A stretch of DNA of 64,000 nucleotides from Streptomyces sp. V2I9 (GTDB taxonomy: Bacteria > Actinomycetota > Actinomycetes > Streptomycetales > Streptomycetaceae). Position numbers and translations under genes: made by a program. Numbering within the stretch: the first letter of the stretch is position 1; each line of letters opens with the position of its first letter. The notes beneath the pieces are model-generated. The model was not told where the DNA came from, did no database searches, and worked only from the letters and a program-made list of their open reading frames with translations. The stretch is from positions 828,501 through 892,500 of the forward strand of contig NZ_JAUSZJ010000002.1 in the NCBI RefSeq assembly GCF_030817475.1, read 5' to 3'. Shown one piece after another: positions 7,983 to 14,422 of this stretch.

Positions 7983-8426
7983 GTGAGCGACACCGAGCGC
8001 CCCGTGGCGGACGCGACCCCGAGGAACCGGGGGTTCGAGCTGGGCACCGGGCCCGGCCGGGTCCTGGTCTGGTTCTACGGGGTCTTCACGGTCGCGGCGG
8101 CCTCGCGCTCGATCGTCGAGATGGCCCGCGGCTTCGACCGTGCTCCGCTGCCCTACACGCTCTCGGCCGTCGCGGCCGTGGTGTACGGCTTCATCACGTA
8201 CTCGCTGGTGCGCGGTGGGGAGAAGGCCCGCCGGGCGGCGCTGGTGTGCTGTGCGGCCGAGCTGCTGGGCGTGCTGGTCGTCGGCGCGTGGACGCTGGCC
8301 GAGCCGGCCGCGTTCCCGGACTCGACGGTGTGGTCGGACTTCGGGATGGGTTACCTCTTCATCCCCGTGATCCTGCCGGTCACCGGGATGATCTGGCTTC
8401 GCCGCGCGAAGACGGTCGCGGTCTAG
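7983..8426 (+). CDS. Second small four-helix membrane protein
   Basis: This 147-aa protein has a short polar N-terminus (VSDTERPVADATPRNRGFEL) and about four transmembrane segments at roughly 28-45, 58-72, 80-105 and 118-139. The family is not recognised. I prefer the GTG at 7983, which has GGGGA about eight bases upstream and starts one base after the stop of the preceding gene; an ATG at 7962 would overlap that gene by 20 bp. The pair appears to be one transcription unit, closed by the strong palindrome at 8435-8478. Confidence 0.75.
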   Translation: MSDTERPVADATPRNRGFELGTGPGRVLVWFYGVFTVAAASRSIVEMARGFDRAPLPYTLSAVAAVVYGFITYSLVRGGEKARRAALVCCAAELLGVLVVGAWTLAEPAAFPDSTVWSDFGMGYLFIPVILPVTGMIWLRRAKTVAV

Positions 8427-8434
8427 GACCTCTC

Positions 8435-8478
8435 GTTCGGATCATGCCGGGCCCGCGGGTCCGGCATGATCCGAACGG
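8435..8478. terminator. Bidirectional hairpin terminator
   Basis: Perfect 17-bp arms (CGTTCGGATCATGCCGG at 8435-8451 and its complement at 8462-8478) enclose a 10-nt loop that is itself G+C palindromic. It sits just past the stop of the rightward membrane-protein pair and about 90 bp past the end of the leftward acetyltransferase, so it can serve both. Confidence 0.85.
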
Positions 8479-8565
8479 AAGACTCCGGGGAACGCCGTCG
8501 GACGGCCGTCGTCCGACGACACGCCCCCACGAAGCCCTGCCGGCCCCGCCGCGCGCGGCGCACGG

Positions 8566-9069
8566 TCAGGCGCTGGCCACGAAGTCCCGGTCGGCGGCGT
8601 CCTTCTCCAGCAGGATCAGCTGGACGCCGTCGGCTCCGGTGACGGCCCCGACGCGGGCGTAACCGGCCCGCCGGTAGAGGCGCAGATTGGTCTCGCTGCG
8701 GTGCCCGCTGTGCAGCCGGAACCGGGTCGCCGCCCGCTCGGCCGCCAGCGCCGACTCGGCGGCGAGCAGCAGCCGGGAGCCGAGGCCGTGGCCCTGGAGG
8801 CGGGGGTGCACGCAGAGCTTGCCGATCCGTCCCGCGCCGTCGGGGTCGGTGAACCCCCGGACCGAGCCGACGACTTCGTCCCCGAGCCTGGCCACGAACA
8901 CCAGGTCGTCGGTGACTTCGGCGTGCAGGGAGGCGAGGCTCTGGACGAGCGGGTCGATCCGGTAGTTGTCGTACAGCTCGGCTTCGCGCTGGAAGCAGAG
9001 GTACTGCAGTCTGAAGATCTGCTCGACGTCCTGTGCCGTCGCCGCCGAGATGGTCACGCTCATGCCCAT
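8566..9069 (-). CDS. GNAT-family N-acetyltransferase
   Basis: This 167-aa protein has the GNAT core: an N-terminal helix region (ATAQDVEQIFRLQYLCFQ), a VVGSVRGF strand, the GRIGKLCVHPRLQGHGLGSR acetyl-CoA-binding motif A (Q-G-H-G-L-G), and a late NLRLYRRAGYARVG segment typical of motif B. The substrate is unknown. The ATG at 9069 has GGGAGG nine bases upstream; a second ATG two codons later is too far from it. It follows the sigma-factor gene by 46 bp on the same strand, so the two may be co-transcribed. Confidence 0.85.
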   Translation of the reverse strand: MGMSVTISAATAQDVEQIFRLQYLCFQREAELYDNYRIDPLVQSLASLHAEVTDDLVFVARLGDEVVGSVRGFTDPDGAGRIGKLCVHPRLQGHGLGSRLLLAAESALAAERAATRFRLHSGHRSETNLRLYRRAGYARVGAVTGADGVQLILLEKDAADRDFVASA

Positions 9070-9115
9070 GTGTGCACGCCTCCCGCTCACCTGTCCGCCG
9101 GTTGCCCAACACTCC

Positions 9116-9658
9116 CTATCCCCGCACGGATGGAGTGGCAACCTCCGCAGCCAGCATTCTGCGCAGACATCCAAGGCAACGGGAACGGATCGGACCCAAA
9201 CTGCCCTGTGACATACCCAACTCCCCTGCGATTTCCCGGTAGGTCGGGTCGCCGGGGGCGAGCAGCGCCTCCAGCACCCGTGGGCAGCGGCCGGGCAGCC
9301 GGGCCAGGGCGGCGCGGAGCGCCCGGCGCTCGGCGGCCCCGAGCGCGGCGCGTTCCGGGCAGTCGGCCGGTCCGGCGGCGGGTTCCGTTCCGGCGTACGG
9401 GCGTTCGCGCAGGGCCGTACGGCGTCCGCGGCGGGCCTCCGCCCGTACGGTGTCACGCACCCAGCGGGCGGCGTCGGCGGGCGGTCCGGCGGCCGGGCGC
9501 TCCAGCAGCCGTACCCAGACGGTCTGTTCGAGGTCGGCGGGATCGACCCCGGCGGCGGGGGCCTCGGCCCTCGCCTCCGCGCGCACCAGGGGTTGTAAGG
9601 CGCGGACGACGAGGGCGGTGGAGGGGGCCGGACCGGGTTCGTGGTCGAGAAGCGTCAT
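9116..9658 (-). CDS. ECF-type sigma factor-like protein
   Basis: This 180-aa protein resembles the small group IV (ECF) sigma factors, which recruit RNA polymerase to stress-type promoters. Residues about 15-80 correspond to a diverged region 2 (DPADLEQTVWVRLLERP). Residues about 110-175 form region 4, with LPGRCPRVLEALLAPGDPTY followed by the helix-turn-helix REIAGELGMSQGSLGPIRSR. The start at ATG 9658 has only a weak GGGG upstream; the frame is open to 9712 but lacks a better site. No anti-sigma factor is adjacent; the neighbour downstream is a GNAT protein. Confidence 0.8.
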   Translation of the reverse strand: MTLLDHEPGPAPSTALVVRALQPLVRAEARAEAPAAGVDPADLEQTVWVRLLERPAAGPPADAARWVRDTVRAEARRGRRTALRERPYAGTEPAAGPADCPERAALGAAERRALRAALARLPGRCPRVLEALLAPGDPTYREIAGELGMSQGSLGPIRSRCLGCLRRMLAAEVATPSVRG

Positions 9659-9842
9659 GCCCCGGCGGACGTGCCGGGACGGCCGGCGGTTGCCCCGGAG
9701 GGGGCGTACCACCCGACCGGGGCATACCGGGGCGGACCGCTGACGGTCCGTCCGGCCGAGGGCTCGGAGCGGTGTACCGGGCGGACCGGCGTACGGAGAA
9801 CCGCCGGGCCCGCCCTCGTACCGTCGTGCGTCTCGTGCCGGG

Positions 9843-11000
9843 TCAGCGTCCGGCGTGGTCCGCCGCCGCCAGCAGGGCCGTGTCGGGCTGGTCGGCGAAG
9901 ATCCCGTCGATGCCGGTGGCGAAGTAGGCGGCGTAGGCCCCGAACACGTCCCCGTAGGCGTTGGGGTCGGTACCGCGCCGGAAGTCGGCGGGCAGGAAGC
10001 TGTTCTCGTTGCGCAGGGTGTACGGGTGCAGCAGCAGGCCCTCGGCGTGCGCGTCCCGTACCAGGGTGGTCGGGGTGGTGAGCCGCCCCGAGGCGTCCTT
10101 CGGGACGATCAGGTCGAGGGTCGGGCCGATGCCCTGGGCGAAGGAGGCCATCCACGTCAGCCCGGCGGGCTTCACCAGGTCGGCCACGGTGCGCGGGTCG
10201 CCGGACCGGACGAAGTCCCAGGGGCGCGTCTTCGGGCCGGACAGCAGCACGATGCGCGGGGTGTCGACGAGCCGCGCGAGGCGCTGGACCGAGGTGGGCT
10301 CGAACGACTGGAGGATCAGCGGGGAGTTCCTGCGGTCCCGGCCGTGGCGGCGCAGCAGCCGGGCGAGGGGCTCCTCCAGGCCGAGGCCGAGCTCCCGGAA
10401 GTAGGTGGGGTGCTTGGTCTCCACGTACAGCCAGACCGGCTTGCCGCGCTTGCGGCCCTCCTTCTCCGCCCAGCGCAGGACCTCCTCGAAGGTGGGGATC
10501 GTCCAGCGGCCGTCGTAGAGGGTGTTGTCCGGGCGGCTGCCCGGAATGCGCTCCTTGGCCCGCAGCGTCTTCAGTTCGGCGAGGGTGAAGTCCTCGGTGA
10601 ACCAGCCGGTGAGCGAGGCGCCGTCGATGCTCTTGGTGGTCCTGCGGGCGGCGAACTCGGGGTGGTCGGCGACGTCGGTGGTGGCGGTGATGTCGTTCTC
10701 GTGCCGGCAGACGAGGTGGCCGTCCTTCGTGGGCACGAGGTCCTGCTCGACGATGTGCGCGCCCATGTCGAGGGCGAGCTGGTAGGAGCCGAGGGTGTGC
10801 TCGGGGCGGTAGCCGCTGGCGCCGCGGTGGCCGATCACCGTGGGTACGGGCAGATCGCGCAGCGAGCCGTGGCCGCCGCCGTGGCCGCGCCCCCGCTCGG
10901 CCGCCTGAGCGGCTGCGGGCAGGCCCAGGGCTGCGGTACCGAGGACGGCGGCGCCCAGAAGGGTCCGCCGGCCGGGGGTCGTCCGCGCACGCTCCGTCAT
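9843..11000 (-). CDS. glpQ: Secreted glycerophosphodiester phosphodiesterase
   Basis: This 385-aa enzyme hydrolyses glycerophosphodiesters outside the cell to glycerol 3-phosphate plus alcohol, scavenging phosphate. The N-terminus has a twin-arginine signal (TPGRRTLLGAAVLG) ending in AAAQA near residue 33. The GDPD core begins with VIGHRGASGYRPEHT and continues with HIVEQDLVPTKDGHLVCRHE, which together supply the catalytic histidine and acidic metal ligands. The ATG at 11000 has AGGAG five bases upstream; an in-frame start at 11114 is rejected. In S. coelicolor glpQ1 is PhoP-regulated, as I recall, and PHO-box-like repeats lie upstream here (11102-11134). Confidence 0.92.
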   Translation of the reverse strand: MTERARTTPGRRTLLGAAVLGTAALGLPAAAQAAERGRGHGGGHGSLRDLPVPTVIGHRGASGYRPEHTLGSYQLALDMGAHIVEQDLVPTKDGHLVCRHENDITATTDVADHPEFAARRTTKSIDGASLTGWFTEDFTLAELKTLRAKERIPGSRPDNTLYDGRWTIPTFEEVLRWAEKEGRKRGKPVWLYVETKHPTYFRELGLGLEEPLARLLRRHGRDRRNSPLILQSFEPTSVQRLARLVDTPRIVLLSGPKTRPWDFVRSGDPRTVADLVKPAGLTWMASFAQGIGPTLDLIVPKDASGRLTTPTTLVRDAHAEGLLLHPYTLRNENSFLPADFRRGTDPNAYGDVFGAYAAYFATGIDGIFADQPDTALLAAADHAGR

Positions 11001-11101
11001 GAATGCTCCTCGCTTGGTGATGTCCGTGACCGTTCGAGCGAGGCCCGATCGTAGGCTGGGAGACGTACGGGAGGGCAGACCTTCGGCCAACATGGCGGAA
11101 A

Positions 11102-11134
11102 CACATGTCAACACCGCGTATCCGCTTCGTGAAC
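11102..11134 (-). promoter_or_regulatory. Possible PhoP (PHO) box of glpQ
   Basis: Read on the minus strand, the 11-nt units GTTCACGAAGC (11124-11134) and GTTGACATGTG (11102-11112) lie exactly one 11-nt unit apart, as expected for PhoP direct repeats (consensus near GTTCACC). The middle unit fits poorly. The site is about 100 bp upstream of the glpQ ATG, with a TACGAT minus-10-like hexamer in between. The assignment leans on glpQ being a known PhoP target. Confidence 0.4.
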
Positions 11135-11263
11135 CCGATGTGCGATCAGCCCGTACCCGCGAGTATCGTCCTCACCTGCACCGACCCACATCCGTCGGCA
11201 CCGGCCACCGCCCGCTGGACCCGTTCCGGCGTGACAGGCCCGGCCACGACACCGGAGGAACCG

Positions 11264-11935
11264 TTGTCCCGTCTCACGGTCATCAAGGCAGTGCTCGGAC
11301 CGATTCTGCGCCTGATGTTCCGCCCACAGGTGGAGGGCGCCGAGAACATTCCCGGGACCGGGCCGGTGATCCTCGCGGGCAACCACCTCACCTTCATCGA
11401 CTCGATGATCATGCCGATCTGCTGCGACCGGCCGGTGTTCTACATCGGCAAGGACGAGTACGTGACGGGCAAGGGGCTCAAGGGCCGGCTGATGGCCTGG
11501 TTCTTCACCGGCTGCGGCATGATCCCGGTGGACCGGGACGGCGGCCGGGGCGGCGTCGCGGCGCTGATGACGGGCCGCCGGGTGCTGGAGGAGGGCCAGG
11601 CGTTCGCGATCTACCCGGAGGGCACCCGCTCCCCCGACGGCCGGCTCTACCGGGGCCGTACGGGCATCGCGCGGCTGACGCTGATGACGGGTGCGCCGGT
11701 GGTCCCGTTCGCGATGATCGGGACCGACAAGCTGCAGCCGGGCGGCGCGGGCCTGCCCCGGCCGGGCAAGGTCACGGTGCGCTTCGGCGAGCCGATGGAG
11801 TTCTCGCGCTACGAGGGCATGGACCGCGACCGCTACGTGCTGCGGGCGGTGACGGACTCGGTGATGGCCGAGGTGATGCGGCTCTCCGGACAGGAGTACG
11901 TGGACATGTACGCGACGAAGGCGAAGGCTGCCTGA
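11264..11935 (+). CDS. 1-acyl-sn-glycerol-3-phosphate acyltransferase (PlsC family)
   Basis: This 223-aa membrane-associated acyltransferase transfers an acyl group to lysophosphatidic acid or a related acceptor. It shows the PlsC motifs in order: NHLTFID (H-x4-D catalytic motif), a GMIPVDRDGG segment, FAIYPEGTRSPDGRLYRG (EGTRS) and APVVPFAMIG. I chose the TTG at 11264 (LSRLTVIKAVLG) because GGAGGA lies about four bases upstream and the protein then has standard length; an ATG at 11105 would add 53 unlikely residues. It is divergent from glpQ and ended by a perfect 22-bp palindrome. Confidence 0.88.
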   Translation: MSRLTVIKAVLGPILRLMFRPQVEGAENIPGTGPVILAGNHLTFIDSMIMPICCDRPVFYIGKDEYVTGKGLKGRLMAWFFTGCGMIPVDRDGGRGGVAALMTGRRVLEEGQAFAIYPEGTRSPDGRLYRGRTGIARLTLMTGAPVVPFAMIGTDKLQPGGAGLPRPGKVTVRFGEPMEFSRYEGMDRDRYVLRAVTDSVMAEVMRLSGQEYVDMYATKAKAA

Positions 11936-11956
11936 CCGCGCGGTACGCGACGACGC

Positions 11957-12000
11957 GGGAAGGGCCCGCACCCCGGTCGACCGGGGTGCGGGCCCTTCCC
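11957..12000. terminator. Bidirectional terminator between plsC-type gene and MFS gene
   Basis: A perfect 44-nt palindrome: 22-bp arms (11957-11978 and 11979-12000) meet at a central TCGA. It lies between the convergent acyltransferase (ends 11935) and MFS transporter (ends 12011) genes, so it can stop transcription from both sides. Confidence 0.88.
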
Positions 12001-12010
12001 CGTGCACGGC

Positions 12011-13555
12011 TCACGGATGCTCGACGGAGTCCTCCAGCTTCTGGCCCCGCAGCAGGAACCACGCGGCGACGGCCGCCGCCAGCAGCACCGCGGCACCGAC
12101 GCCCGCGGCGGACCGCAGCCCTTCGACAAAGGCCTCCTGGGCGGCCGAGATCAGCGGCCCCGCCTCGGCGGCGGGCAGCGCCCCGGCCGCCTCGACCGCC
12201 CCGCCGAGGGACTCGTGGGCGGCCGATTCCACGTCGGCGGGGACGCCGGACGGGGTCGGGAAGCCCCGGTAGACGCCGGTGACGATGGAGCCGAGGAGGG
12301 CGATACCGAGGGCCGCGCCCAGTTCGTACGCGGTCTCGGAGACGGCGGAGGCGGAACCCGCCTGCTCCTTCGGCACGCTGGAGAGGATCACGTCGGCGGT
12401 GACGGTGAAGGCGAAACCCGCACCGAGGCCGACGACCAGCAGCATCGCGCCGAGCAGAGGGTAGTCGGTGTGCTGGTCCAGCAGGGTCACGCTGCCGAGG
12501 GCCAGCCCGACGGCGGCGAGGCCGCCGGTGACGACGGAGCGGACCGAGAAGCGGCGGGCGGCGAACCCGGCCAGCAGACCGGCCGTCACCGCCCCGATGG
12601 CGGCGGGCAGTTCGGCGAGCCCGGCCTCCAGCGGCCCGCGGCCCTGCACCAGTTGCAGGAACTGGGAGAGGAAGAAGACCAGGCCCGACAGGCCGAGGAT
12701 GGTCAGCAGATCGGCGAGGACCGCGCCGGAGAAGCCCCGGTGGTGGAAGAGCCGCATGTCCAGCAGGGGCGCGGGCAGCCGCAGTTGCCTGCGGACGAAC
12801 CAGACCAGCGCGCCCAGGCCGACGGCCGCGGCCGTGATCGAGTCCCAGCTCGCTCCGTGCGAGGCCGTCTCCTTGATGGCGTACACGACGCCGAACATGC
12901 CGACCAGGGAGAGCCCGACGCTGACCATGTCCCACGGACCGGGGGCCGGGTTCTTCGACTCGGGGATCAGCTTGACGCCGACGACGACGAGGACGGCCAT
13001 CACGGGCAGGTTGATGAGGAAGACCGAGCCCCACCAGAAGTGTTCGAGCAGGAATCCGCCGACGACCGGGCCGACGGCCGCGCCCGCCGAGGCCATCGCC
13101 CCCCAGATCCCGATGGCGAGGCTGCGCTCGCGCGGGTCGTGGAAGAGATTGCGGATCAGGGCGAGGGTCGACGGCATCAGCGTGGCGCCGGCGACACCGA
13201 GCAGCGCCCGCGCCACGATCATCATCTCGGGCGAGGTGGCGTACGCGTTGAGCACGGAGACCGCGCCGAACGCGACGGCGCCGACCAGCAGCAGCTTCTT
13301 GCGCCCGATGCGGTCGCCGAGGCTGCCCATCGAGACGAGCAGCCCGGCGATGACGAAGGAGTAGACGTCGCCGATCCAGAGCAGCTGGGTCCCGGTGGGC
13401 TCCAGGTCCTCGCTGAGGAACGGGGTGGCGAGACCGAGGACGGTCGCGTCCACGGCCACCAGCAGCACGGCGAGGACGAGGACCGCGAGGGCGATCCACC
13501 GCCCCGGACGGTGCACCGCGTCCGGGGCGTGCGCGTTCTTCTCGGTACTGGTCAT
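12011..13555 (-). CDS. MFS drug exporter, DHA2 (EmrB/QacA) family
   Basis: This 514-aa proton-driven efflux pump has about 14 predicted transmembrane segments. Family motifs include the early LLVAVDATVLGLATP segment (motif D1), GSLGDRIGRKKLLLVG (motif A) in the loop after helix 2, and a motif-C-like GPVVGGFLLE in helix 5. The start codon (13555) overlaps the stop of the upstream TetR gene by four bases (ATGA), so the two are translationally coupled. This regulator-plus-pump layout suggests ligand-induced multidrug or self-made-compound export. Substrates cannot be told from sequence. Confidence 0.9.
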   Translation of the reverse strand: MTSTEKNAHAPDAVHRPGRWIALAVLVLAVLLVAVDATVLGLATPFLSEDLEPTGTQLLWIGDVYSFVIAGLLVSMGSLGDRIGRKKLLLVGAVAFGAVSVLNAYATSPEMMIVARALLGVAGATLMPSTLALIRNLFHDPRERSLAIGIWGAMASAGAAVGPVVGGFLLEHFWWGSVFLINLPVMAVLVVVGVKLIPESKNPAPGPWDMVSVGLSLVGMFGVVYAIKETASHGASWDSITAAAVGLGALVWFVRRQLRLPAPLLDMRLFHHRGFSGAVLADLLTILGLSGLVFFLSQFLQLVQGRGPLEAGLAELPAAIGAVTAGLLAGFAARRFSVRSVVTGGLAAVGLALGSVTLLDQHTDYPLLGAMLLVVGLGAGFAFTVTADVILSSVPKEQAGSASAVSETAYELGAALGIALLGSIVTGVYRGFPTPSGVPADVESAAHESLGGAVEAAGALPAAEAGPLISAAQEAFVEGLRSAAGVGAAVLLAAAVAAWFLLRGQKLEDSVEHP

Positions 13556-14100
13556 CGTTCCACGCTCCGGCGTGCTCCGCCGAGCAGCAACTCGACGATC
13601 ATGTGTTGGAAGTCCTGTGCGGCGACCCGGCCCGTCTGGACGGACCAGGCGGCGGTGCCGATGAGTCCGTAGAGGGCCTCGGTCAGCCAGGCGGGGGTGA
13701 GGTCGATACGGAATTCGCCGCGCTCCTGGCCGCGGCGGAAGAAGGCGGCGACACGGGCGTCGGCCCGGTTCCAGCCCTCGTCGACCTCGCCCTCGAAGAG
13801 CTGGTTCTCGGTGACGAGGAAGGACATCAGCCCGGCACTGGGCTCGACGGCCGCGATGAGGCGGCGCAGCCCCTCCTCGGAGGCGCCCTCGTCGAGCCGG
13901 GCGGCGTCCAGGGCCGCCTCGAACTCCTGGAGGCCGAGGTTCTCCAGCGCCTTCACGAGGGCGTCGCGCCCGGCGAAGTGCCGGTGGAGGGTGGCCCGCC
14001 CGATACCCGCCGCCCTGGCGACCTCGTCCATGGTCGCGGTCGATTTGCGGGACAGCAGGGCGGCGGCGCTGCGCAGCACCTGCTCACGGTCAAGCGTCAT
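13552..14100 (-). CDS. TetR-family repressor of the adjacent MFS exporter
   Basis: This 182-aa repressor has an N-terminal TetR helix-turn-helix (residues about 8-55) with TMDEVARAAGIGRATLHRHF as the recognition segment. The C-terminal half is a ligand-binding domain typical of the family. It is the first gene of a two-gene unit with the DHA2 exporter. The ATG at 14100 is 19 bp from a perfect 8-4-8 inverted repeat (14119-14138), the probable autoregulatory operator. A further in-frame start upstream would run through that operator and is rejected. Derepression on binding a pump substrate is the likely logic. Confidence 0.9.
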   Translation of the reverse strand: MTLDREQVLRSAAALLSRKSTATMDEVARAAGIGRATLHRHFAGRDALVKALENLGLQEFEAALDAARLDEGASEEGLRRLIAAVEPSAGLMSFLVTENQLFEGEVDEGWNRADARVAAFFRRGQERGEFRIDLTPAWLTEALYGLIGTAAWSVQTGRVAAQDFQHMIVELLLGGARRSVER

Positions 14101-14118
14101 GAGACGACCATAGCCCAC

Positions 14119-14138
14119 ATGAGACACCATTGTCTCAT
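14119..14138. promoter_or_regulatory. TetR operator
   Basis: Perfect inverted repeat with 8-bp arms: ATGAGACA, 4-nt spacer CCAT, TGTCTCAT. It lies 19-38 bp upstream of the tetR-type start codon, where a repressor would block the leftward promoter. Its size and symmetry are typical of TetR operators. Confidence 0.8.
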
Positions 14139-14263
14139 CGAAGGGTGGGGGCAGCACCGATGGAGGACGAGCGCGAGCACGGGGCGCGGAGGTGGGTGCG
14201 CGAGGTGCGAAAGAGGTGCACGAGATGCGCGGGGCGCACCGGGCGGGGCGCGATGAGCGCCGG

Positions 14264-14305
14264 AAACAAAAAAAGTGGCCGGAGGTGAATCCTCTCCTTG
14301 CCACT
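14264..14305 (-). terminator. Rho-independent-type hairpin reading leftward, upstream of the RAE
   Basis: Arms AGTGGC (14274-14279) and GCCACT (14300-14305), with an inner GGAG/CTCC pairing, are followed on the minus strand by a TTTTTTTGTTT tract (14264-14274). A true T-tract terminator is rare in this genome. It would stop leftward (antisense to helR) transcription before the tetR-MFS operator. On the plus strand it instead presents an A-tract followed by a hairpin next to the helR promoter region, so it may have a role in helR regulation. Confidence 0.55.
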
Positions 14306-14320
14306 CTCAACTTATAGCTC

Positions 14321-14349
14321 ATGGGGGGCCTTGCCGCAAGGCCCCCCAT
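14321..14349. promoter_or_regulatory. Rifamycin-associated element (RAE)-type palindrome before helR
   Basis: A perfect palindrome with 14-nt arms, ATGGGGGGCCTTGC and GCAAGGCCCCCCAT, around a single central C. The core GGCCTTGC-C-GCAAGGCC matches, as I recall, the conserved inverted repeat called RAE that precedes rifamycin-inducible resistance genes in actinomycetes, including helR. A TATAGC minus-10-like hexamer lies a few bases upstream (14313-14318), which would put the element at or near the 5' end of the transcript. The helR start codon is 74 bp downstream. Confidence 0.75.
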
Positions 14350-14422
14350 ATGCCGCAGAATCGTCCGCCGTAGCCGGGACGGGACGCCGCCCACCGCACG
14401 CCCGCAGATCGGAACCGACGAC

